A stretch of 64,000 nt of DNA, taken from contig NZ_CP129111.1 in assembly GCF_030407165.1 (NCBI RefSeq), positions 310,001-374,000 on the forward strand, given 5' to 3'. The position numbers and the translations under genes are program-made. Of this stretch, positions 55,226 through 63,247 are shown one piece after another. The first letter of the stretch is position 1. Every line of letters begins with the position of its first letter. The notes under the pieces are model-generated. The model did no database searches, was not told the origin of the DNA, and saw only the letters and a program-made list of their open reading frames with translations. The stretch comes from Fontisubflavum oceani. Lineage in GTDB: Bacteria > Pseudomonadota > Alphaproteobacteria > Rhodobacterales > Rhodobacteraceae.

Positions 55226-55780
55226 ATGGGTTACCTACTTCTGATCCTCGGCCTAGCGCTTTTCGCCGGGTCACATTGGTTCAAACGCCTCGCACCGGCG
55301 CGCCGCGCCGCGATGGGAGACCCCGGCAAGGGCCTTGTCACGCTCGGTATTGTCGCCGGCATTGTCCTGATGGTGATCGGCTATCGCAGTGCGGGCTTCG
55401 TGAATGTCTGGTTCCCGCCCGCCTTCTTGATCCATCTCGCAAATCTGCTGATCCTGATCGGTTTCTGGTTCTTCGCCTTGAGCATGATTCAGGGGCGGCT
55501 GTCTGCCAGGGTGCGCCATAAGCAACTGACGGCGATGAAGTCCTGGGCCATCGGGCATTTGCTGGTGAATGGCGATCTGGCGTCGATCCTGCTGTTTGGC
55601 GGGCTTTTGGGCTGGGCCGTGGGCAGCGTGATTATGATCAACAAAGCTGAGCCGACATGGGAGCGGCCCGCGAATGCGTCGCTTAAGAATGACGGGATCG
55701 CATTTGTTGCGGGCTTGGTGGCCTATCTGGTTGTCGCCTTCGTCCACACATGGCTCGGCTATTACCCGTTCCCGACCTGA
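55226..55780 (+). CDS. NnrU family membrane protein
   Basis: A 184-residue membrane protein with about five hydrophobic segments and the NnrU signature ('GLALFAGSHWFKRLAPARRA' and 'KSWAIGHLLVNGDLASILLF'). NnrU was first linked to nitrite/nitric-oxide reductase expression, and relatives include a carotenoid isomerase group; here, away from denitrification genes, the role is unknown. Its ATG directly follows the mcl2 stop, and its stop overlaps the next start by one base. Confidence 0.85.
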   Translation: MGYLLLILGLALFAGSHWFKRLAPARRAAMGDPGKGLVTLGIVAGIVLMVIGYRSAGFVNVWFPPAFLIHLANLLILIGFWFFALSMIQGRLSARVRHKQLTAMKSWAIGHLLVNGDLASILLFGGLLGWAVGSVIMINKAEPTWERPANASLKNDGIAFVAGLVAYLVVAFVHTWLGYYPFPT

Positions 55781-55983
55781 TGCAGATTTACCGGTTCCTC
55801 AGCGAAGACGACACCTCGGCCTTCTGCCACAAGGTCAGCGAGGCGCTCAGCAAGGGCTGGGTCCTCTATGGACCACCGACCTATGCGTTTGACAGCGCCC
55901 GCGGCGTGATGCGCTGCGGGCAGGCCGTGACCAAAGAGATTGAGGGGCCCTATTCCCCAGAAATGAAGCTTGGAGCGCAATAG
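55780..55983 (+). CDS. DUF1737 domain-containing small protein
   Basis: A 67-residue protein matching DUF1737: it starts MQIYRFLSEDDTSAFCHKVS, with EALSKGWVLYGPPTYAFD and a QAVTKEIEGPYSPEM end. The family appears to bind or modulate something unknown. The ATG at 55780 shares its first base with the NnrU stop, and the stop directly precedes the mch ATG, so translation is coupled. Confidence 0.8.
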   Translation: MQIYRFLSEDDTSAFCHKVSEALSKGWVLYGPPTYAFDSARGVMRCGQAVTKEIEGPYSPEMKLGAQ

Positions 55984-57015
55984 ATGGCCAAAACCAATGC
56001 GGGCAATTTCTTTGAGGATTATACACTTGGCCAAGTGCTCGAGCATGCCACACCGCGCACGGTCTCTGGCGGCGAGCGGGCGCTTTACACAGCGCTCTAT
56101 CCGGCGCGGCACGCGCTCTATTCCTCAGATAAATTTGCCCAGGCGTCGGGTCTGCATGCCAGCCCGCTGGACGATCTGATTGCATTTCACACAGTCTTTG
56201 GCAAAACGGTTCCGGATATCTCGCTCAATGCGGTGGCCAATCTTGGCTATGCGGAGGGGCGGTTTCATGTCCCGGTTTGGCCGGGAGACACACTGCGCAG
56301 CCGGTCAGAAGTCATCGGACTAAAACAGAACTCCAATGGCAAATCTGGCGTGGTCTATGTCCGCACCGAGGGGCTGAACCAGCATGGAACGGTGGTACTG
56401 GATTACGTCCGTTGGGTGATGGTGCGCAAAGGGAACCTGGATGCGCCTGCGCCAGAAACGACGATCCCGGAGCTGGCGACGGTCGTCGACTCCGAAGCGC
56501 TTTTTGTGCCTGAAGGGCTGGATTTCTCGCATTACGATTTCGGCCTGGCCGGGGAACCGCATCGGTGGGGAGATTATGAGGTCGGCGAGGTGATTGACCA
56601 TGTGGATGGTGTGACCCTCGAGGAGGCGGAACACATGATGGCGACCCGTCTCTGGCAGAACACTGCCAAGGTGCATTTCGATGCCACCTTCCGCCCTGAT
56701 GGCCAACGCCTGATCTATGGCGGCCATATCATCAGCCTTGCCCGCGCGCTCAGCTTCAATGGGCTGGCCAACGCACAGATGATTGCCGGGATCAATGCGG
56801 GCGCCCATGCCAATCCGGCCTTTGCGGGCGATACGGTAAAGGCTTGGAGCGAAGTGCTGGGGAAAGCGGAAACGGGCGCGCCGGGCGTCGGCGCCCTTCG
56901 TCTACGCTTGGTCGCGACCAAAGGCAGCCCTGCCGGCGCTCTGTGCGGAGACGATGGCCGATATCTACCGGAGGTTCTGTTGGATCTCGACTATTGGGCG
57001 TTGATGCCGCTGTGA
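55984..57015 (+). CDS. mch: Mesaconyl-CoA hydratase (beta-methylmalyl-CoA dehydratase)
   Basis: A 343-residue enzyme that reversibly hydrates mesaconyl-CoA to (2R,3S)-beta-methylmalyl-CoA in the ethylmalonyl-CoA pathway for acetate assimilation. It is a double MaoC/hotdog protein: NFFEDYTLGQVLEHATPRTV opens the first hotdog, and 'DYEVGEVIDHVDGVTLEEAE' with 'FRPDGQRLIYGGHIISLARA' the second. Length and start agree with Mch of Rhodobacter. It closes the mcl2-nnrU-DUF1737-mch operon. Confidence 0.9.
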   Translation: MAKTNAGNFFEDYTLGQVLEHATPRTVSGGERALYTALYPARHALYSSDKFAQASGLHASPLDDLIAFHTVFGKTVPDISLNAVANLGYAEGRFHVPVWPGDTLRSRSEVIGLKQNSNGKSGVVYVRTEGLNQHGTVVLDYVRWVMVRKGNLDAPAPETTIPELATVVDSEALFVPEGLDFSHYDFGLAGEPHRWGDYEVGEVIDHVDGVTLEEAEHMMATRLWQNTAKVHFDATFRPDGQRLIYGGHIISLARALSFNGLANAQMIAGINAGAHANPAFAGDTVKAWSEVLGKAETGAPGVGALRLRLVATKGSPAGALCGDDGRYLPEVLLDLDYWALMPL

Positions 57016-57027
57016 CACGCGGCCTCC

Positions 57028-57600
57028 TTAATGGAGCACGTAGCCGCTCGCCTGTTGCCGTGCGGAATCGAGCGCCGAGATATGCGTCACGCTGCTTTCA
57101 TCGACAATGTACTCCCTCATCGGAAGCGCCTTGTCGAAATCACCTGAAAGCAGGTTGATCGGGATTGGCAGATAGGTCTGCTCCCGCGCCAAGCCCTTGA
57201 GTTCACAGAACGCATAGATGTGCTGCAACATCACTTTCGGGGTGAACCGCAACCGGCTCCGATCCCATCCGATCAGGTTACGGTGATAGCCCTCCGCTTC
57301 GGACCGGTTGCAAATCACCTTGGCGATTTCGAAAATGCGGGGGTCGGCATAGGTTTTGTTTTCGAGCGGCACGATCACATATTCCCATGCTTCCAGTCGG
57401 ATCAAGGCGGCGGCGGCCGTTGCCATGTCGCAGTCCGGCTGCTGCACGATCCAAAGTGCGGAGTCGAGCCCCAGGCCGGTTGTCAGGTCCAATCCGACAA
57501 CCAACTCGTGCCAAAGATTGGGATCGGGGCACTCCACCATCCATGCCATCAATTGCACATGGTCATGATCCAGTGCGAAGGTCAGTTTCTCGCCCATCAT
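57028..57600 (-). CDS. DUF4274-like hypothetical protein
   Basis: A 190-residue protein. The part WHELVVGLDLTTGLGLDSAL followed by IVQQPDCDMATAAAAL resembles the DUF4274 pattern (a helical domain with a 'P.CD.gTA' motif), of unknown function. The ATG at 57600 (followed by another ATG) is chosen because AAGGA lies just upstream; a longer frame to 57678 would reach towards the sdhC operators. It is convergent with mch and divergent from sdhC. Confidence 0.65.
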   Translation of the reverse strand: MMGEKLTFALDHDHVQLMAWMVECPDPNLWHELVVGLDLTTGLGLDSALWIVQQPDCDMATAAAALIRLEAWEYVIVPLENKTYADPRIFEIAKVICNRSEAEGYHRNLIGWDRSRLRFTPKVMLQHIYAFCELKGLAREQTYLPIPINLLSGDFDKALPMREYIVDESSVTHISALDSARQQASGYVLH

Positions 57601-57875
57601 GTCGTCCTTACAAATCTCACAATACGATCCACCGATGGCGGGTACGCAGGCAATGAGGCCGTTCTGTGGCAAACCCATGGTAATAACGCTTCATTCACCT
57701 TTTGAAATTTGTGATCACACTTTACAATTCAGTGATCACAATTGGCTTCTCTGCGGCGTTAGGACCCAGAATTCGGCGTTTTTTCAACGTGGCAGGACGT
57801 GACAGTCCGCAAAAACTCGCTATTCATAGTCACCAGGACTAAAGAGACCAAGCTCAACCTGAAAGGGTGACCGCC
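57601..57875. other. Divergent intergenic region upstream of sdhC
   Basis: A 275-bp region containing the promoters of the DUF4274-like gene and of the sdh operon, with the two sdhC operator palindromes in its middle. Nothing else gene-like is seen. Confidence 0.5.
57708..57742 (+). promoter_or_regulatory. Tandem palindromic operators upstream of sdhC
   Basis: TGTGATCACA at 57710-57719 and AGTGATCACA at 57731-57740, centre to centre 21 bp, about 135 bases before the sdhC ATG. The arrangement and the spacer start (CTTT) match the pair upstream of sucC when both are read in the coding direction. Probable site for the GntR/FCD regulator encoded at 39.8 kb. Confidence 0.7.
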
Positions 57876-58259
57876 ATGGCAGATGTGAACCGGGGCAATC
57901 GGCCCCTGTCCCCTCACCTGACGATTTACAGGCCACAATTGAACTCCATGACGTCGATCATGGTGCGGATCAGCGGCAACGCCTTGTTGTTGGGCGCCAT
58001 TCTGATCGTCTGGTGGCTTTTAGCAGCCGCAACCGGCCCGGCATATTTCGCGACGGTCGATGGGCTTATCACGTCGCTTCTGGGCGATCTGGTGATGGCC
58101 GCGTCTGTCCTCGCACTTTGGTATCACGCGCTTGGCGGTCTGCGCCATCTGATCTGGGATGCGGGCTATGGGCTTGAGGTCGAGGCCGCCGATCGAATGG
58201 GTTGGGGTATGATCATCGGCTCGGTGGCGCTCACCTTCCTCACCATAATTGCGATCTAA
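57876..58259 (+). CDS. sdhC: Succinate dehydrogenase cytochrome b556 subunit
   Basis: A 127-residue membrane subunit with three hydrophobic segments that binds haem b and ubiquinone together with SdhD. The N-terminal RPLSPHLTIYRPQLNSMTSI signature and the haem-ligand region YHALGGLRHLIWDAGYG are canonical. ATG 57876 is used; a GTG at 57867 is possible, with GAAAGGG upstream serving either. It heads an eight-gene operon controlled by the palindromes upstream. Confidence 0.95.
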   Translation: MADVNRGNRPLSPHLTIYRPQLNSMTSIMVRISGNALLLGAILIVWWLLAAATGPAYFATVDGLITSLLGDLVMAASVLALWYHALGGLRHLIWDAGYGLEVEAADRMGWGMIIGSVALTFLTIIAI

Positions 58260-58271
58260 GGGGCGAGAAAC

Positions 58272-58643
58272 ATGGCATTTCTAACCGACCGCAAACGCGT
58301 GGAGGGGCTCGGATCGGCGAAAACCGGCACCGAACATCATTGGTCGATGACCATCAGCTCGGTCGCGCTGTTGATCCTGACGCCGATGTTCCTTTTCGCC
58401 GTTGGCCCGCTTCTGGGCGAACCTCATGCCGACGTTGTCGCGGGTCTCTCACGCCCCTACCCGGCGCTGGTGACAGCACTCATGCTGATCGTGGGCTTCC
58501 ATCATTTCCGCATGGGCGTACAGACGCTGATTGAAGATTACGTTCGCGGCATGACCCGCAAAATCGCGATCATCGCGATGACCATCATCAGCTATGGCCT
58601 GGCCGCAACCGGGCTTGTCGCGCTTGCACAAATCGCGCTCTGA
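58272..58643 (+). CDS. sdhD: Succinate dehydrogenase hydrophobic membrane anchor subunit
   Basis: A 123-residue membrane protein with three hydrophobic segments. It carries the EHHWSMTISSVALLILTPMF segment and the second haem/quinone motif FHHFRMGVQTLIEDYVRG, typical of alphaproteobacterial SdhD. It lies 12 bp after sdhC and 22 bp before sdhA in the sdh operon. Confidence 0.94.
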   Translation: MAFLTDRKRVEGLGSAKTGTEHHWSMTISSVALLILTPMFLFAVGPLLGEPHADVVAGLSRPYPALVTALMLIVGFHHFRMGVQTLIEDYVRGMTRKIAIIAMTIISYGLAATGLVALAQIAL

Positions 58644-58665
58644 GCAGATAGGAGCATTTTCCAAC

Positions 58666-60475
58666 ATGACGGCTTCGTACGACATCACTCACCATACCTA
58701 TGACGTTGTTGTTATCGGCGCGGGCGGCGCGGGCCTGCGCGCAACACTCGGGATGGCTGAACAGGGGCTGAAAACGGCCTGTATCTCCAAAGTGTTCCCG
58801 ACCCGCTCGCACACGGTCGCCGCCCAAGGTGGCATCGCGGCCAGTTTGAGCAATATGGGCCCCGACCATTGGCAGTGGCATATGTATGACACGGTCAAAG
58901 GCTCCGATTGGCTGGGTGACACCGACGCGATGGAGTACCTGGCCCGTGAGGCCCCGAAAGCGGTTTATGAACTCGAACATTATGGCGTGCCGTTTTCCCG
59001 CACCGAAGAAGGCAAGATCTATCAGCGTCCCTTCGGCGGCCACACCACCGAATTTGGCGAAGGCCCGCCCGTGCAGCGCACCTGCGCCGCGGCGGACCGA
59101 ACCGGTCACGCCATTCTGCACACGCTTTATGGCCAGTCGCTGAAGCATAACGCGGAATTCTATATCGAGTATTTCGCCACCGACCTTCTGATGTCGGAGG
59201 ATGGTTCCTGCCAAGGCGTCGTGGCCTGGAAACTCGACGATGGCACGATGCATGTGTTCAACGCCAAGACCACCGTTTTGGCGACCGGCGGTTATGGCCG
59301 CGCCTATTTCTCGGCGACCTCGGCCCATACCTGCACCGGCGATGGCGGCGGGATGGTCGCACGCCAAGGGCTCCCGCTGCAGGATATGGAATTCGTGCAG
59401 TTCCACCCCACCGGCATCTATGGCTCGGGCTGTCTGATCACCGAAGGGGCGCGCGGCGAAGGTGGTTATCTGACCAATTCCGAAGGCGAGCGGTTCATGG
59501 GAACGCTATGCGCCGACCTATAAGGACCTCGCTTCCCGCGATGTGGTCTCGCGCTGCATGACGATGGAAATCCGTGAAGGTCGCGGCGTCGGGGCGGATG
59601 GGGATCACATTCACCTGCACCTGAACCACCTGCCACCGGAAACCCTGGCCGAACGCCTGCCAGGCATCTCCGAATCCGCCCGCATCTTTGCAGGCGTCGA
59701 TCTGACCAAGGAGCCGATCCCGGTTCTGCCCACCGTGCATTACAATATGGGCGGGATCCCGACGAATTATTGGGGCGAAGTGTTGAACCCAACCGCGAAG
59801 GATCCCGATGCGATTGTGCCGGGCTTGATGGCTGTCGGCGAAGCGGGGTGCGCCTCAGTTCATGGGGCAAACCGTTTGGGCTCGAACAGCCTGATCGACC
59901 TGGTGGTCTTTGGCCGGGCGGCGGCGATTAAGGCGGGCGAAGTAGTGGACGCGAACGCGCCAAACCCGACACTGAACCAAACCTCGCTCGATCAGGCCTT
60001 GGCCCGGTTCGACGGTATCCGCCACGCCGATGGCGACACCTCGACCGCTGAGCTCCGTCTGGAGATGCAGAAGAACATGCAGGCCGATGCCGCCGTCTTC
60101 CGCACTGACAAGACGCTGGCCGAAGGCGTGAAGAAGATGGAAGGCGTTGCCTCGAAAATGGATGATCTCAAGGTCACCGATCGCAGCTTGATCTGGAACT
60201 CCGATCTGATGGAAACGCTAGAGCTGACCAACCTGATGCCGAATGCGCTTGCCACGATTGTGGGCGCGGAGGCGCGGAAAGAAAGTCGCGGGGCCCATGC
60301 CCATGAGGATTACCCGGATCGCGATGACAAAGAGTGGCGCAAGCATAGCCTCGCAGTGGTCGATGGCACCAAAACCACGCTCAGCTATCGCCCGGTGCAT
60401 TTGGACCCGCTGACGGAGTCCAAAGATGGTGGGATCGACCTGAAGAAAATCGCCCCCAAGGCGCGGGTGTATTGA
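58666..60475 (+). CDS. sdhA: Succinate dehydrogenase flavoprotein subunit (frameshifted)
   Basis: A ~602-residue flavoprotein oxidising succinate to fumarate. FAD motif VIGAGGAGLRATLGMAEQG, the covalent flavin histidine in SHTVAAQGGI, the catalytic HPTGIYGSG and SVHGANRLGSNSL are present. The frame breaks at 59499-59501 (GGG): removing one G joins EGERFME to RYAPTYKDLASRDVVSR, as in all relatives. The following part runs unbroken to the stop at 60475, whose TGA overlaps the next start. Confidence 0.95.
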
Positions 60476-60801
60476 TCCGCGCGACCCTCATATCTTTGAG
60501 CCTCGTGGCGCTCGCCTCTTGCAATGTGGCGCAAGAGGCGGCGGATGTGATTGCGCGTGATCAGGCCCGCGGCGTGGTCAACGGCATCGTGGCGGAGCGG
60601 TTCCCGGGCATCAATGCAGCGCCCGTCACCGATTGCGTGATCGACAATGCCAGCGCGCAGGAGATTTTGAGCGTTGCACAAGCCGCGGTGCTGGGCGTCA
60701 ACGACCAGACCGTCAATACGGTCACATCCATCCTACAGCGCCCCGATACGATCCGTTGCATCGCGCAGAACGCACTGATCTCGCTCGAGGATTTCGCATG
60801 A
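60472..60801 (+). CDS. Small putative lipoprotein in the sdh operon
   Basis: A 109-residue protein starting at TTG 60472, overlapping the sdhA stop by four bases. The signal peptide has the lipobox LASC (SLVALASCNVAQEAAD). The mature part has a second and third cysteine (VTDCVIDNAS and IRCIAQNAL). Small proteins of this type sit between sdhA and sdhB in many Rhodobacteraceae; function unknown. Possibly an envelope protein merely co-transcribed with sdh. Confidence 0.7.
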   Translation: MIRATLISLSLVALASCNVAQEAADVIARDQARGVVNGIVAERFPGINAAPVTDCVIDNASAQEILSVAQAAVLGVNDQTVNTVTSILQRPDTIRCIAQNALISLEDFA

Positions 60802-61070
60802 GAATGCTTGCGCTTTCCCTCCTGGCAAGCCTTGCGGCGTGCGGCCCGACCTCGCCAGAGCGCGCCTATGAGATTTGCGCCGACCGGGCGCGGGCCGCCG
60901 CCGGACCAACGGGGAGCATTGGAATTGGCGTCGGCAGCGATGGGCCAAGCACGAGCCTCGAGATCGGGATCAGCACCGATTATCTCAGAGGCCGCGACCC
61001 GGCCGATGTGTATGACAACTGCTTTCGTCAACTGACCGGCGCGGGGCCAACCCGCCCGTTGCTCTTGTGA
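60798..61070 (+). CDS. Second small putative lipoprotein in the sdh operon
   Basis: A 90-residue protein beginning at ATG 60798, overlapping the previous stop by four bases. The lipobox is LAAC (ALSLLASLAACGPTSPE). The mature region has two further cysteines (YEICADRARA and YDNCFRQLTG) and a Gly/Ser-rich stretch (GSIGIGVGSDGPSTS). No domain recognised. Translational coupling suggests it acts with the preceding lipoprotein. Confidence 0.65.
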   Translation: MRMLALSLLASLAACGPTSPERAYEICADRARAAAGPTGSIGIGVGSDGPSTSLEIGISTDYLRGRDPADVYDNCFRQLTGAGPTRPLLL

Positions 61071-61076
61071 GACGAC

Positions 61077-61892
61077 ATGATGACTGAGACACTACGCCTG
61101 ATCGCCGTTGGAACGCATCACAAAACCGGGACGGTTTGGATGCGACGCGTGTTCAACATCGGCTCCGACACGTTGGAGATTCCGCGCATCCGGGTTCAAG
61201 GCACGCGGAACGAAGACCAGATACCGGACAAAGGGCGCGCGGTGATCGTGAACTGGGACTCCGCCTTTTCAGATGGGCTGCTGGACCGGCCCGATCTGCG
61301 GGGGTTGCATATGATCCGCGACCCGCGCGACGTCTTGATCTCGGGGATGCGTTATCACCAGATCGCGCCGGAAGCTGGCGAAAAGGCGCTGCATATACCG
61401 CGCAAAGAGTTTGGCGGCGACACCTATCAGCAGCATCTGAATGGCCTGCCAACCCTGCATGATAAGATGCTGTTCGAGATGGAGAACATGCATCTCAGGA
61501 CACTTAATCAGATGACGGCTTGGCGCTATGACCGGCCAAATATCCGGGAGGTGCGCTACGAGACCCTGATGCAGGATCACGATATGGCGATGTTTGCTGA
61601 AATCCTGGATTTCCTGGGCTTCGAGGGTCGCGACAAGGACACGATCCTTGAAATCTATTGGGCCAACAGCCTGTTTGGCGGGATGAAAGAAAAATCCGAC
61701 CGACCACGCCGAGTCGCGCTGCACATCCAGTCGGGCGAAGCCGCACAGTGGGTCACCAAACTGCCGCGTTCGGTCGCTGAGATTTATGCCGACCGCCACG
61801 GCCAGGCCTTGATTGATCTTGGCTATGAAACCGACACATCTTGGGTCAACCGCTGCCCTGACAGCGTCGAGCTGACCCCAACGACATCTTAA
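61077..61892 (+). CDS. Sulfotransferase family protein in the sdh operon
   Basis: A 271-residue PAPS-dependent sulfotransferase-fold protein. The 5'-phosphosulfate-binding loop is VGTHHKTGTVWMRRVF (KTGT.W pattern), and the 3'-phosphate-binding strand is MIRDPRDVLISGMRYH, with the RDP...S residues intact. ATG at 61077 or 61080. A sulfotransferase between sdhA and sdhB has no obvious link to succinate oxidation; it may have been inserted with no disruption of the operon. Acceptor unknown. Confidence 0.82.
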   Translation: MMTETLRLIAVGTHHKTGTVWMRRVFNIGSDTLEIPRIRVQGTRNEDQIPDKGRAVIVNWDSAFSDGLLDRPDLRGLHMIRDPRDVLISGMRYHQIAPEAGEKALHIPRKEFGGDTYQQHLNGLPTLHDKMLFEMENMHLRTLNQMTAWRYDRPNIREVRYETLMQDHDMAMFAEILDFLGFEGRDKDTILEIYWANSLFGGMKEKSDRPRRVALHIQSGEAAQWVTKLPRSVAEIYADRHGQALIDLGYETDTSWVNRCPDSVELTPTTS

Positions 61893-61913
61893 GATCGAGG
61901 ACCGGAGACAGAC

Positions 61914-62693
61914 ATGGTTGAACTGACGCTTCCCAAAAACTCCCGCATCCGCACCGGCAAGACCTGGCCGAAACCCGAAGGCGCCACGAATGTCCGCAAG
62001 TTCAGCATCTATCGCTGGAACCCTGATGACGGCAAAAACCCCCAGGTCGATACCTATTTCGTCGATATGGATACCTGCGGGCCGATGGTTCTGGACGCGC
62101 TGATCAAGATCAAGAACGAGATCGACCCGACGTTGACCTTCCGTCGCTCCTGCCGCGAGGGGATTTGCGGCTCCTGCGCGATGAATATCGACGGGATCAA
62201 CACGCTGGCCTGTATCTACGGCATGGATGAGATCAAGGGTGATGTGAAAATTTATCCCCTCCCCCACATGCCGGTGGTGAAGGATTTGATTCCCGATCTG
62301 ACGCATTTCTACGCGCAACATGCGGCCGTCATGCCCTGGTTGGAAACCAAGACCCAAAACCCGGAACATGAGTGGCGCCAATCCATCGACGACCGAAAAA
62401 AGCTCGATGGGTTGTATGAATGTGTGATGTGCGCCTGCTGTTCGACGTCTTGCCCGTCTTATTGGTGGAATGGTGACCGCTATCTCGGCCCTGCCGCACT
62501 ACTCCACGCCTATCGCTGGATCATCGACAGCCGCGATGAGGCGACGGGTGAGCGTTTGGACGATCTCGAAGACCCGTTCAAACTCTATCGCTGCCACACC
62601 ATCATGAACTGCACCAAGACCTGCCCCAAAGGCCTGAACCCCGCCAAGGCCATCGCATCGATCAAGAAGATGATGGTCGAGCGGCAACTCTGA
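61914..62693 (+). CDS. sdhB: Succinate dehydrogenase iron-sulfur subunit
   Basis: A 259-residue electron-transfer subunit. The 2Fe-2S ligands are in CREGICGSCAMNIDG and a later LAC; the 4Fe-4S and 3Fe-4S ligands are in CVMCACCSTSCPSYW and CHTIMNCTKTCPKGLNP. It passes electrons from SdhA flavin to quinone in SdhCD. A GGAGAC site precedes the ATG. The intact reading frame contrasts with sdhA. Confidence 0.96.
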   Translation: MVELTLPKNSRIRTGKTWPKPEGATNVRKFSIYRWNPDDGKNPQVDTYFVDMDTCGPMVLDALIKIKNEIDPTLTFRRSCREGICGSCAMNIDGINTLACIYGMDEIKGDVKIYPLPHMPVVKDLIPDLTHFYAQHAAVMPWLETKTQNPEHEWRQSIDDRKKLDGLYECVMCACCSTSCPSYWWNGDRYLGPAALLHAYRWIIDSRDEATGERLDDLEDPFKLYRCHTIMNCTKTCPKGLNPAKAIASIKKMMVERQL

Positions 62694-62694
62694 C

Positions 62695-62991
62695 ATGCCG
62701 GACAAAGAGCTTCCGGTCGCCTTCACGTCACCCGAGGAGTTCCACGAGGTGATGCGCTATCTCTCTGCGCGGATGGGGTACATCAACCGCGTGGCGGGTG
62801 ATGAGAAGGTGTTTCTGGTTGAGATCAGCCGGATCCTGACCGGACTTGGCCGCCTTTTCGAAGACGGCTGTAAGGACCAAGAACTGCTTGTGCAATTCGG
62901 GAGCGGGTGGGCCAAGGGCACAGCGACCGAGGAAGAGCGGCGCATGATCTTGGCGGACGCTTTGCTGCCGAAGGGCCCTTCCAAGGATTGA
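62695..62991 (+). CDS. Hypothetical protein downstream of sdhB
   Basis: A 98-residue soluble, helical protein (EEFHEVMRYLSARMGYINRV ... FLVEISRILTGLGRLFEDG) of unknown family. It starts two bases after the sdhB stop, so it is the last gene of the sdh operon. No membrane segment, no cysteine cluster except one (DGCKDQ). Function unknown; coupling with sdhB suggests co-regulation. Confidence 0.6.
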   Translation: MPDKELPVAFTSPEEFHEVMRYLSARMGYINRVAGDEKVFLVEISRILTGLGRLFEDGCKDQELLVQFGSGWAKGTATEEERRMILADALLPKGPSKD

Positions 62992-63247
62992 CGGTTCCGC
63001 ATTGCGCGATGCGCAAGCTGGCCATTGGGCGCGGCGGCGCCCCTTTGTTGTGAAGACGTTTGGTCAGCGTAGCAGCAGACTCACGGCGGCTCTGTCGATG
63101 AAGCGGGATGTGAGCCGGGAGCCGATGGCGTGGTCTGTACGCAAAGGAGGGCGGCCCGGCGTGGATGAGGAGCGGTTCCGCTCCGCCTCCGGTCGATAGA
63201 GAAAATCGGCCACGCATGCTATCCTCTCCGTCGGGAACGGAGGGGAC
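62992..63247. other. Intergenic region after the sdh operon
   Basis: A 256-bp region. A 6-bp hairpin (TTGCGC GAT GCGCAA, 63003-63017) lies just past the last sdh-operon gene and may help end the mRNA. An open frame at 63002-63199 has no ribosome-binding site and poor codon use, so I do not call it a gene. Confidence 0.4.

Noticed and set aside
63002..63199. Open frame of 65 codons after the sdh operon
   Set aside because: No ribosome-binding site, arginine-rich composition and no recognisable pattern; treated as chance.
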